From assembly GCF_018780105.1 (NCBI RefSeq), contig NZ_JADMKC010000007.1, forward strand, positions 1 to 64,000: a stretch of 64,000 nucleotides of DNA. The letters are read 5' to 3'. The notes beneath the pieces are model-generated. The model did no database searches. It worked only from the letters and a program-made list of their open reading frames with translations, and was not told where the DNA came from. Every line of letters begins with the position of its first letter. Position 1 is the stretch's first letter. The translations under genes and the position numbers were made by a program. The stretch is from Thiobacillus sp. (GTDB taxonomy: Bacteria > Pseudomonadota > Gammaproteobacteria > Burkholderiales > Thiobacillaceae). Positions 19,772 through 27,667 of the stretch are shown piece after piece.

Positions 19772-20839
19772 ATGAGCGAGCCCATCCTTAATGCCCCCAT
19801 CCGCCTGACCCAGTTCTCCCACGGCGGCGGCTGCGGCTGCAAAATCGCGCCGTCCGTGCTACGCGAAATTCTCGCCGACACGCCTTTTACCTCGCACATG
19901 GCGGCGGCCTATCCGGACTTGCTGGTGGGCATCGAGCATGGCGACGACGCTGCCGTGTATCGGCTGAACGACGAGCAGGCCATTGTCGCCACCACCGATT
20001 TCTTCATGCCGATCGTGGACGATCCCTACGAATTCGGCCGCATCGCCGCCACCAATGCCCTGTCCGATGTCTATGCCATGGGTGGGCGGCCATTGTTCGC
20101 GCTGGCCATCGTCGGCATGCCGATCGGCAAGCTGCCCAACGACGTCATCCGGCAGATCCTCGCCGGCGGCGAAGCGGTGTGCAAGGCGGCCGGCATTCCG
20201 ATCGCGGGCGGGCATTCCATCGACGCGCCGGAGCCGATCTACGGCCTGGTGGGCATCGGCGTGGTCGATCCGCGCCGCGTCAAGACCAACGCGGGCGGCC
20301 AGGCGGGCGACGTGCTGATCCTCGGCAAGCCGCTCGGGGTGGGGATTTACAGCGCCGCACTGAAAAAAGAAGCGCTCAGCGCCGATCAATACGCCGCCAT
20401 GATCGCCGCCACCACCCAGCTCAACACTGCCGGCGCCGACCTTGCCGGCCTCGACGGCGTCCACGCGCTGACCGATATCACGGGCTTTGGCCTGGCCGGA
20501 CATTTGCTGGAAATCACCCGCGCCTCGAAGCTGGCTGCCCGCGTCGAATTCGCGCGCCTGCCGCTGCTGCCGGGGGTCGCCGAACTGGCGCAAGCCGGCT
20601 TGACCACCGGCGCCAGCCAGCGCAACTGGGCGAGCTACGGCGCTGAAGTCAGTATCGGCCCGCTCGCCGACTGGCAGCAGGCTGTCCTCACCGACCCGCA
20701 AACCAGCGGCGGCCTGCTGGTGAGCTGCGCGCCCGAAGCGCGCCAGGCCGTGCTCGACCTGTTTCACCGGCACGGCTTTGCCGGCGCGGTGGAAATCGGC
20801 GGCCTGCATGCGGGAACGAACGTCACGGTTGTTGCCTGA
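19772..20839 (+). CDS. selD: Selenide, water dikinase (SelD/SenC-like)
   Basis: Makes selenophosphate from selenide and ATP. The 355-residue protein has the catalytic SHGGGCGCK segment (Cys21, Lys24), GIEHGDDAAVYRLND, TTDFFMPIVDDPYEFGRIAATNALSDVYAMGG and the GGHSIDAPEP motif. The redox residue is Cys, not an in-frame TGA for selenocysteine. Its stop touches the egtD start with no gap, and an EgtB/SenA-like gene is divergent, so selenophosphate may feed selenoneine. Use for selenouridine or selenoproteins cannot be excluded; no selA, selB, selC or selU is seen here. Confidence 0.95.
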   Translation: MSEPILNAPIRLTQFSHGGGCGCKIAPSVLREILADTPFTSHMAAAYPDLLVGIEHGDDAAVYRLNDEQAIVATTDFFMPIVDDPYEFGRIAATNALSDVYAMGGRPLFALAIVGMPIGKLPNDVIRQILAGGEAVCKAAGIPIAGGHSIDAPEPIYGLVGIGVVDPRRVKTNAGGQAGDVLILGKPLGVGIYSAALKKEALSADQYAAMIAATTQLNTAGADLAGLDGVHALTDITGFGLAGHLLEITRASKLAARVEFARLPLLPGVAELAQAGLTTGASQRNWASYGAEVSIGPLADWQQAVLTDPQTSGGLLVSCAPEARQAVLDLFHRHGFAGAVEIGGLHAGTNVTVVA

Positions 20840-21781
20840 ATGTCGTTTCGCTTTGTCGACTTGCCTGCAGCGCACGACGACCTGCGCGCCGACGTGCTGG
20901 CGGGACTGGCCGCGCAGCCCAAGTCCATCCCGCCCAAATACTTTTACGACGAAGCCGGCTGCCGCCTGTTCGAGGCCATCTGCGCACAGCCCGAATACGC
21001 CCTCTGCCGTACCGAGCGTGCGCTCATGGACGCGCACCTGTCCGAAATCGCTGCCGCCATCGGCGCGGTCGATTGCATCATCGAGCCGGGCGCGGGCGAC
21101 TGCGTCAAAGTCCGCGCCCTGCTCGACACCGTGCACCCCAGCCAGCTGGTGGTGTTGGACATCGCAGGCGAACCGCTCGCCGCTGCCGCCGGCGCGCTGG
21201 CGCTGGAATATTCCGGCGTGGCGGTCAGCGCGCTGGGCATGGATTTCATCCGCAGCCTGGAAGACGCTACGCCTTACCTCATGGGCGGTCGGCGGCTGGT
21301 CTATTACCCCGGTTCCAGCATCGGCAACTTCACGCCGGCCGAGGCTGCCGCCCTGCTCGCGCGCTTTCGCAAGCTGGCGGGCGAGGCGGGCCAGTTGCTG
21401 ATCGGCTTCGACCTCAAAAAAGACCCGGTCGAGCTTCACCGCGCCTATAACGACGTTGCAGGCGTGACCGCAGCCTTCAACCTCAACCTGCTGGCGCGCT
21501 TGAACCGCGAACTCGAAGCCGATTTCGACCTCGGCCAGTTCCGCCACTACGCCTTCTACAATCCGGTCGCCGGGCGCGTCGAAATGCATTTGATCAGCCT
21601 GACTGGGCAAACCGTCCGTGTCGCGGGGCAGCGTTTCCATTTCGCGCTGGGCGAAAGCGTGCATACCGAGAATTCCTGGAAATTCCGCGGTGACGAATTC
21701 AGCGCCATCGCCGCAAGCGCGGGCTGGCAGCGGGTTCAGACGTGGGAGCGGGACGGCTTTGCGGTGCAGCTGTACGGATAA
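20840..21781 (+). CDS. egtD: L-histidine N-alpha-methyltransferase
   Basis: Trimethylates histidine to hercynine with three S-adenosylmethionines, the first step to ergothioneine or selenoneine. The 313-residue protein shows the EgtD pattern: KSIPPKYFYDEAGCRLFEAI at residues 28-47, CRTERALM, IEPGAGDCVKVRALL (SAM loop), YYPGSSIGNFTPAEA and GFDLKKDP, plus the late ESVHTENSWKF. Immediately after selD, so the two are surely co-transcribed, a genuine selenium-hercynine link. Confidence 0.93.
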   Translation: MSFRFVDLPAAHDDLRADVLAGLAAQPKSIPPKYFYDEAGCRLFEAICAQPEYALCRTERALMDAHLSEIAAAIGAVDCIIEPGAGDCVKVRALLDTVHPSQLVVLDIAGEPLAAAAGALALEYSGVAVSALGMDFIRSLEDATPYLMGGRRLVYYPGSSIGNFTPAEAAALLARFRKLAGEAGQLLIGFDLKKDPVELHRAYNDVAGVTAAFNLNLLARLNRELEADFDLGQFRHYAFYNPVAGRVEMHLISLTGQTVRVAGQRFHFALGESVHTENSWKFRGDEFSAIAASAGWQRVQTWERDGFAVQLYG

Positions 21782-21823
21782 AGCCGGCGCCGGCAGGCCC
21801 GCATCTAGCGGGCCGCGGCAAAA

Positions 21824-22246
21824 TCAATACGCAGCCTCGTGTACCTGGGGCATGCCGTCGGCTTCCCAGCGGGCGTAGCCGCCTTCCATGTTCAGCACAT
21901 TCTTGAAGCCCATCATCTGCAGCACCGCGGCGGCCATGGCCGAGCGGCCGCTGGTGGCGCAATAGACGACGATCTGACGGTCGCGCGCCGCGGCCAGTTC
22001 GGGCAGGTGTTTCGGATAGGCGGGGTCGGCGGCCGCCTCGATGATGCCGCGCGGAACCAGATGGGCGCCCTTGATGTGGCCGGCCTCGTACTCGCTGTGC
22101 TCGCGCACGTCGATCAGCAGCAGGTCTTCCCGGGCGCTGAGTTTGTCCAGCAGGGTCTGCGGGGAAATTTCCTTGACGCAGGATTTGGCTGCGCGAACGA
22201 AGTCCATCAGGCCCATCGCCTGTTCGGGTTTGAAGGTGTTGTACAT
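21824..22246 (-). CDS. Rhodanese-like sulfurtransferase
   Basis: A 140-residue single rhodanese domain. LLLIDVREHSEYEAGHIKGA (residues 42-61) and the active-site loop VVYCATSGRSAM with Cys96 are present, so it should carry a persulfide. About 30 residues precede the domain (Met-rich, VRAAKSCVKEIS), with no signal peptide or membrane segment. It converges on egtD with a 42-base gap. Sulfide or selenide handling for the neighbouring cluster is possible but inferred only from position. Confidence 0.88.
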   Translation of the reverse strand: MYNTFKPEQAMGLMDFVRAAKSCVKEISPQTLLDKLSAREDLLLIDVREHSEYEAGHIKGAHLVPRGIIEAAADPAYPKHLPELAAARDRQIVVYCATSGRSAMAAAVLQMMGFKNVLNMEGGYARWEADGMPQVHEAAY

Positions 22247-22315
22247 CGGAAAATCTCCTGGGTTGAGGATCGAAAAAGACGAAACCTGAACGTATCAGAT
22301 TACGCGCAGGCGAGA

Positions 22316-22341
22316 AAAGGCCCGCAGGCATGCGGGCCTTT
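22316..22341 (-). terminator. Intrinsic terminator downstream of the PilZ-DUF1631-EAL gene
   Basis: An 11-bp perfect stem (AAAGGCCCGCA with TGCGGGCCTTT) around a 4-base loop. Read on the minus strand it is followed by TCTCGCC after a run of Ts from the arm itself, so it fits the end of the gene stopping at 22431. It is 70 bases upstream of the rhodanese start and so separates the two minus-strand genes. Confidence 0.7.
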
Positions 22342-22430
22342 GTGGTGCCGGCGCTCCGGACGAGGCTCGCCGGATCACGCGCCTGTGCCGGTCCGCTCCG
22401 GGTTTGCCATGCAGGCAGAAGCGGGCCGGC

Positions 22431-25400
22431 TTATCCGAGACTGTCCAGCGTGCGCGGTTCGCCGATCAGATAGCCCTGTACGCAATCGACCCCCATTTCG
22501 ACCAGGGTGGCGAGGCGCTCGGGGTCTTCGATGAAGCCGGCCACGGTCTTGATGCCGAGGAAGCTGCCAGTTTCCAGGATCGAGCGCACCAAGGCTTCGT
22601 CGATCATGCTGGTGCCGATTTCGCGAACCAGGGCGCGGTCGATTTTCAGATAGTCGAGCTTCATGCTCTTCAGGCTGGTGTACGAGCTGCTGCCGATGCC
22701 GAAGTCGTCGAGCGTGAAGCGGCAACCGTAGCGCTGGAGCTGACGCATGAACAGCTGGGTCTGGGCGTGGCCTTCCACGGCATCGGCTTCGCTGATTTCG
22801 AAAATGAGCTTGTTGCCGGGAATGTCGCCGCGCGCCAGTTCGGCCAGCAGGAACTTCAGGAACAGCGGGTTGGTGATCGACTGGCCGGATAGGTTGATCG
22901 ACAGGCCGCCAATTACGGCGAGGCGATCCGCATGGTCGCGCATCCAGTGCAGGACGGTTTTGACCACCCAGCGATCGATCTCGGTGATGCGCTGGAGGCG
23001 CGCGGCGACATCGATCAGGTCGCGCGTGGCGATGGCGCGTTCGTCGTGCGCGGTGGGGTGCAGCAGCACCTCGAAATAGAGCGGGGTGCGCGCCGGGTCG
23101 GCCGCGGCCACCACGGGCTGACAGTTGAGGCTGAGCTGGTTATTGGCCAGGATGGCGGTCAGTTCGTGCGCCCATTGCGCCAGCGCCAGCACGCCGCTGT
23201 CGTTGATTTCGCTGCTGTACAGCACCACCGGCTGGCCGGATTCGCGGGCGCGCGCGCTGGCGGCGTTGGCGTTGTCGAAATAGGTTTCCGGACTCAGACA
23301 GTCGTTGGTCCACATCAGGCCGGCCGCCATCTGCACGCGGTAGCGGATGCCGTTGATTTCCTGCGGCTGCGCGGTCAGGGTGCGCAGCAGGTTTGCGGCC
23401 TGCGCCTGTGCGGCGTCGCTGTCGGTCGCCTCGATCCAGAAGGCGAGCCCGGATTCGCCGGCGCGCGCCAACTCGGCGCTGGCGGGCAGCAAAGTGGGCA
23501 GCAGCTGGGACAGTTCGCGCAGGATCGGAATGCGGATATCGCTTGCCGCGGCTTCGCCAGCCGGGTTGAGGATGTCGAACTGGATGACGCCGACGGCAAA
23601 GCCGCCCTCCGTGGCCTGACTGCGCAGCCAGGCGCGGCGGATCGAGCGGAAAAAGCTCTTGCGGTTGGCAAGGCCGGTAGCAGAATCGTGCGAAGCCTGC
23701 CACAGCAGGTCGCGCTGCATTTTCTGGATCATTGCGCTGTAAGAGCGGTCCATCAGCGGCAGTTCGAGGTCTTCGGTCCATTGCGCCTCGCCGGCTTCCA
23801 GCGTTTGCAGCAGTTCCGCCCGCTTGAGGTCGAGCTTCTTGATGCCGCGATAGTTGGCGAACACGTACACGTGGGGCTGGTCGCCGATCCAGATCAGGTT
23901 GAGCGGCGTGTCCTGCGATTTGAACTGCAGCCAGTCGCCGACGCGCAAGCGCTCGGCCAGGTTGTCCTGCTCTTCGGTGAGTGGCTCGCTGGCGGCGTCG
24001 ATCAGGCGGGCGCCGATCGCCGTACGCGGGTGCTGCGTCTTGTCGGTTTCGAACAGGGCGGTCGCGAGCTGGTCGACGATGCGGTCTTGCGCGAACTTGT
24101 CGGCGCACACATGCGTCAGCGCCTGGTCGATGCGCTGCAGCAAGGCCTGGATGTCGCTGGCCGAGGGCGCTTCGGCGAGGTCCGGGTCGAGCCAGCCGCA
24201 CAACTGGCGCAGCACCTGCCAGGCCTGGCGCGCTTCGTCGCTGTCGATGCCGTGACGCATTTCCTCGATGAACAGCACATTGCGCCAGCCGCCGTTCAGC
24301 AGTTCGATCACCGCATTGGGCACTGGGTGAGTGTCGAGCTGCGCCAGCAGTTCGCGCAGGATGCGCTGCTTGACGATCTCGGCGTTCTGGCGGCCTTCGC
24401 ACATTTCCTGCAAGCGGAAAACGCGCGCGGCGCGCTCGCTCAGCAGTGGCTTGACCACGCGTTCGAGCTGGGTGCGTGCTTCTTCGAATACGCCCGGGTT
24501 CTTGTCGGCTTCGGCGTTGATGCGGTCGGTCCAGCGGCTCATCAGCCGCATCAGCCGCGCATCGCTGATCTTGCCGTCGTCGCCCGCCACCATGCTGATG
24601 CGGTCGAGCGTATTCAGCACCTTGTGCGCCGGGTGGCTGGGTGAGTTGAGGAACTGCGGGTCGGACATCGCCAGCTTGATGAGGCTGGTTTCGAGCTGCT
24701 GGAAAAACGGCCGCATGCCTTCGCTGACCGATTTTTCGGCATGCATGGTATCGAACAGCGCGCCGAACATGTCGACCGAGCGCTGCATCTCCTGCGTGAC
24801 CGCAGGCGGCAGGGCGCCGGCGGCCGCCAGTCGCTGCAACACCGGCGAATGCGCCACACCGGGCACGCTCGATGGCATCGTCTGGCCGCCCGCTGCGGCG
24901 GGTTGCGCATAGCCGCCCTGGCCGGCCTGGGGTGCCGGAGCGTTCGCCGCGGTCGGCGCGGCCGCTGCAGCCTGGCCCTGATTGCCCTGGAAGAAATCCA
25001 TCAGGGAACTGGTCAGGCGGCTGAGCGCGCCTTTGGGCGGTGGTGCGGCGGGCGCACCTTCAGACTGGGCGAAGGGCGGGCTGCCGGCCTCGGTGGGCGC
25101 GGGCTTGTCGGCTTCGGTGGGGGGCGGAGCCGGGTGGGTTTGCGGCGACTGGGTTTCAGCCTGCGAAATCGGCAGCATCGCCAGCAACTCGGCATACAGC
25201 GGCGCCAGCTGGTCGGACAGCACGTCGCGCAAGGTGGCATAGGCCACCTGCCGCGCGCGCGCCGATACCGGAACATCCTGCACCGCGCTGCGGAAAGCAT
25301 GGCCGATGACATTGGGGCCGAACGGATTGGTGCTGTGGTCGCAGGCAAAGCCGAATAGCTGGCCGATGCGCGGCTCGATATCGGCCAGCTGCTCGTGAAA

Positions 25401-26150
25401 CTGCTCTTCCAGCTTGTGGGCTTCGGTCGAAGTGGCGAGCCAGTCTTCGAAGTCCAGTTCGTCGACCAGCGCCAGGCCGCCTTCGTTGCTGCTCGATTTG
25501 ACCTGCGGCTGGACAGCGCCGGTCTGGCTCAGAGCATCCATTACCTGCTGCACAAAGCGGGTCTGCACCCCGGCGGCCTGTTGGCCGAACTCGTGCATCG
25601 CGCTCAGCAAGGCGCTGTGTTCGGTAATCCCCGATGCTTGCACGGCGGCGGCACTGAGCTTGTCGCCAAGTACCTGCATCATCTGATCGTGCGCCTGCAG
25701 CAGGGTCTCGTTCAACAGCGTGGTGCTGGCCTGGCGCAAGTGCGGGAAAGCCTCCGAAGTGGGCAGGGCGGCCAGTTTCTGGCGATGACTGGCCATGCGC
25801 AGCTTTTGCAATGCGCGCAAGGCTTCGTGCGGCTGGCGGATGAACGAAACGCCGACGCCGAGCGGGCTCAGCCGCTTGAGTTGGGCGGGGACCTGAAAGG
25901 TGTTGGTCGCGGTGCTCGAGGCCGCGGTGAAAACGATTTCCACCTCGGCATTGGCGCGCTGGGCCAGAGCTGCGATCGCCACCTCGGGATTGGTGAATTT
26001 GAGGAACAGCCCGCCCACGCAGAAGTCGCGGATTTCGCAGGCGATTTCGGTATGCCCGAGCTGCGTGATGATGGCGGCCTGAGAAACCTGAAAACGCTTG
26101 TCGCGCCGCTGTTCCTGGCCGGCGCGCTGGTTGTCGATCTGGTTGTCCAT
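22431..26150 (-). CDS. PilZ-DUF1631-degenerate GGDEF-EAL protein
   Basis: A 1239-residue cytoplasmic protein. Residues about 10-115 form a PilZ domain with RRDKR and DFCVGG motifs, the usual Ser replaced by Cys. About 150-700 match DUF1631, including a Pro/Ala-rich linker and PHxxxHPxH-like acidic helices. About 810-965 form a GGDEF fold whose signature is degenerate (GESGL). About 985-1235 form an EAL domain with EVL, NLSGQS, DDFGIG and LKID kept, but the E-G-V-E segment reads G-F-I-E. It may bind cyclic-di-GMP rather than turn it over. The chosen start is preceded by a GGGGGAAGG ribosome site; the frame extends to 26291 across the aroG promoter. Confidence 0.85.
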   Translation of the reverse strand: MDNQIDNQRAGQEQRRDKRFQVSQAAIITQLGHTEIACEIRDFCVGGLFLKFTNPEVAIAALAQRANAEVEIVFTAASSTATNTFQVPAQLKRLSPLGVGVSFIRQPHEALRALQKLRMASHRQKLAALPTSEAFPHLRQASTTLLNETLLQAHDQMMQVLGDKLSAAAVQASGITEHSALLSAMHEFGQQAAGVQTRFVQQVMDALSQTGAVQPQVKSSSNEGGLALVDELDFEDWLATSTEAHKLEEQFHEQLADIEPRIGQLFGFACDHSTNPFGPNVIGHAFRSAVQDVPVSARARQVAYATLRDVLSDQLAPLYAELLAMLPISQAETQSPQTHPAPPPTEADKPAPTEAGSPPFAQSEGAPAAPPPKGALSRLTSSLMDFFQGNQGQAAAAAPTAANAPAPQAGQGGYAQPAAAGGQTMPSSVPGVAHSPVLQRLAAAGALPPAVTQEMQRSVDMFGALFDTMHAEKSVSEGMRPFFQQLETSLIKLAMSDPQFLNSPSHPAHKVLNTLDRISMVAGDDGKISDARLMRLMSRWTDRINAEADKNPGVFEEARTQLERVVKPLLSERAARVFRLQEMCEGRQNAEIVKQRILRELLAQLDTHPVPNAVIELLNGGWRNVLFIEEMRHGIDSDEARQAWQVLRQLCGWLDPDLAEAPSASDIQALLQRIDQALTHVCADKFAQDRIVDQLATALFETDKTQHPRTAIGARLIDAASEPLTEEQDNLAERLRVGDWLQFKSQDTPLNLIWIGDQPHVYVFANYRGIKKLDLKRAELLQTLEAGEAQWTEDLELPLMDRSYSAMIQKMQRDLLWQASHDSATGLANRKSFFRSIRRAWLRSQATEGGFAVGVIQFDILNPAGEAAASDIRIPILRELSQLLPTLLPASAELARAGESGLAFWIEATDSDAAQAQAANLLRTLTAQPQEINGIRYRVQMAAGLMWTNDCLSPETYFDNANAASARARESGQPVVLYSSEINDSGVLALAQWAHELTAILANNQLSLNCQPVVAAADPARTPLYFEVLLHPTAHDERAIATRDLIDVAARLQRITEIDRWVVKTVLHWMRDHADRLAVIGGLSINLSGQSITNPLFLKFLLAELARGDIPGNKLIFEISEADAVEGHAQTQLFMRQLQRYGCRFTLDDFGIGSSSYTSLKSMKLDYLKIDRALVREIGTSMIDEALVRSILETGSFLGIKTVAGFIEDPERLATLVEMGVDCVQGYLIGEPRTLDSLG

Positions 26151-26240
26151 CCTTCCCCCTGCCTTACATTGATTTTTCCCGATTATAGGGGCGGGCGGGC
26201 GGGAATGCGGCGAGGCAGAATGGGGCCGGGTGGAAAGCGG

Positions 26241-26270
26241 TTGTCGCAGGGCGGCGGGTTTTGATAGACT
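26241..26270 (+). promoter_or_regulatory. Candidate sigma-70 promoter of the aroG leader
   Basis: TTGTCG (26241-26246) and TAGACT (26265-26270) are 18 bases apart, each matching 4 of 6 consensus positions. Transcription would begin near 26276, just before the leader peptide ATG at 26278, which would then be nearly leaderless, or translation could begin at the in-frame ATG at 26290. A promoter further upstream is not excluded. Confidence 0.4.
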
Positions 26271-26277
26271 GGCGCGC

Positions 26278-26346
26278 ATGAACCCGGCCATGCTGACCTT
26301 TTTTAGCTGCTTTTATCCCTCGCACAAGGCGGTCGGGAGGCGCTGA
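26278..26346 (+). CDS. Leader peptide of the aroG attenuator
   Basis: A 22-codon reading frame ahead of aroG, with ATG at 26278 (or 26290) and TGA at 26344-26346. Its middle reads T-F-F-S-C-F-Y-P, giving three Phe codons and one Tyr codon within six codons (26299-26316), the products of the pathway that AroG feeds. It lies just before an intrinsic terminator and contains the proximal arm of an alternative hairpin, so ribosome stalling at Phe/Tyr codons would permit read-through. No strong ribosome site is seen. Too short for ordinary gene finding. Confidence 0.72.
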   Translation: MNPAMLTFFSCFYPSHKAVGRR

Positions 26347-26366
26347 AACGTTCAGCAGACTTAACG

Positions 26367-26393
26367 AAACCGCCAGTCCACTGGCGGTTTTTT
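26367..26393 (+). terminator. Attenuator terminator upstream of aroG
   Basis: A 10-bp perfect stem, arms 26367-26376 and 26381-26390 around TCCA, ending in a run of Ts (TTTTTT from 26388) before G. The left arm ACCGCC (26369-26374) can instead pair with GGCGGT in the leader coding region (26328-26333), enclosing a GCTGAA/TTCAGC hairpin (26342-26356). The two structures are mutually exclusive, the classical attenuation layout. It ends 30 bases upstream of the aroG ATG. Confidence 0.85.
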
Positions 26394-26423
26394 GTTTCAG
26401 CCGCCGCAAACCCCAGGAGCTTC

Positions 26424-27503
26424 ATGATGACGACCACCCGCACCGACGACACCCGCATCGAACAAAGCGGCGAACTGCTGGCCCCGATGCAGATCATGCG
26501 CGAGCTGCGCGGCAGCGAAGCGGTGCACGCGCACGTCGCGCATGCACGCAGCGCCATTCACGACGTGCTGCGCGGTGCCGACGATCGCCTGTTCATCGTC
26601 GTCGGGCCGTGCTCGATCCACGACCCGGCCGCCGCGATCGATTATGCGAAAAAGCTGAAGCCGCTGGCCGACGAACTGACGCACGAAATCGTCATCGTCA
26701 TGCGCGTGTATTTCGAAAAGCCGCGCACCACCGTGGGCTGGAAGGGCCTCATCAACGATCCGCACCTCGACGAAAGCTTCGACATCAACGAAGGCCTGCG
26801 GCTGGCGCGCAAACTCCTGCTCGAAATCAACGAAATCGGCCTGCCCTGCGCCACCGAGTTTCTCGACCTGATTTCACCGCAATACATCGCCGACCTGGTG
26901 AGCTGGGGCGCGATCGGCGCGCGCACCACCGAATCGCAGTCGCACCGCCAGCTGGCGTCGGGGCTGTCGTGCCCGGTCGGCTTCAAGAATGGCACCGACG
27001 GCAGCCTCCGGATCGCGGTCGACGCAATCAAGGCGGCAGCGGCGCGCCATCACTTCATCTCGATTACCAAATCGGGACACGTCGGCGTGTTCAGCACCTC
27101 CGGCAACGAGGACACCCACGTGATCCTGCGCGGCGGCAAGGCGCCCAACTACGACGCGGCGAGCGTCAACCAGGCCTGCGGCGAGCTGGCGGCAGCGGGG
27201 CTGCGTCAACAGTTGATGATCGATTTCTCGCACGCCAATTCCAGCAAGCAGTACCAGCGCCAGATCGATGTCGGCGCCGATGTCGCCGCGCAAGTGGCGG
27301 GCGGCGACACCCGCATCATCGGCATGATGATCGAAAGCCATCTGAATGCCGGACGCCAGGACCTCGTCCCCGGCCAGCCGTTGGCCTACGCTCAATCGAT
27401 CACCGATGCCTGCATCGGCTGGGACGATACGGTGCCGTTGTTGCGGCTGCTGGCGGATGCCGTGAAAAAGCGGCGCTTGACGCTGCCGGCAGACGAGGAA
27501 TAA
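26424..27503 (+). CDS. aroG: 3-deoxy-7-phosphoheptulonate (DAHP) synthase, class I
   Basis: Condenses phosphoenolpyruvate and erythrose 4-phosphate in the first step of aromatic amino acid synthesis. The 359-residue protein is the E. coli AroF/G/H type: VVGPCSIHDP (metal Cys), MRVYFEKPRTTVGWKGLINDP, GARTTESQSHRQLASGLS, PVGFKNGTDG, KSGHVGVFSTSGNEDTHVILRGG and DFSHANSSKQ. ATG at 26424 with AGGAGC at 26415. Expression is probably set by the Phe/Tyr-sensing attenuator directly upstream. Which amino acid also inhibits the enzyme cannot be read. Confidence 0.96.
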   Translation: MMTTTRTDDTRIEQSGELLAPMQIMRELRGSEAVHAHVAHARSAIHDVLRGADDRLFIVVGPCSIHDPAAAIDYAKKLKPLADELTHEIVIVMRVYFEKPRTTVGWKGLINDPHLDESFDINEGLRLARKLLLEINEIGLPCATEFLDLISPQYIADLVSWGAIGARTTESQSHRQLASGLSCPVGFKNGTDGSLRIAVDAIKAAAARHHFISITKSGHVGVFSTSGNEDTHVILRGGKAPNYDAASVNQACGELAAAGLRQQLMIDFSHANSSKQYQRQIDVGADVAAQVAGGDTRIIGMMIESHLNAGRQDLVPGQPLAYAQSITDACIGWDDTVPLLRLLADAVKKRRLTLPADEE

Positions 27504-27573
27504 AGCGACGATTCAGCGCGATTGCCCCGGTTTTTCTATAGGGCGCGCCGCGCATCTGCGTTAAAATGCCCGC

Positions 27574-27667
27574 GGCGGGTCTCCCCGCATGGCTAGTTCG
27601 TGAATCGGGTCAGGTCCGGAAGGAAGCAGCCCCAGCGAGTGATGCCAGTGCCGGGGTCAGGCTCGCC
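27574..27667 (+). ncRNA. ffs: Signal recognition particle RNA (4.5S)
   Basis: The universal SRP core is present (GGTCAGGTCCGGAAGGAAGC from about 27609, then AGCC), with the GGAA tetraloop and the asymmetric loop that bind Ffh. The 5' GGCGGGTCT-CCCC pairs with 3' GGGG-TCAGGCTCGCC, closing an about 94-base hairpin. A TAAAAT -10 element lies at 27562-27567; no good -35 is seen. Placement before dnaX is common in this class. A 21-bp inverted repeat begins at its last two bases. Confidence 0.95.

Noticed and set aside
19772-20839. Selenocysteine-encoding SelD
   Set aside because: The catalytic residue is a Cys codon and there is no in-frame TGA.
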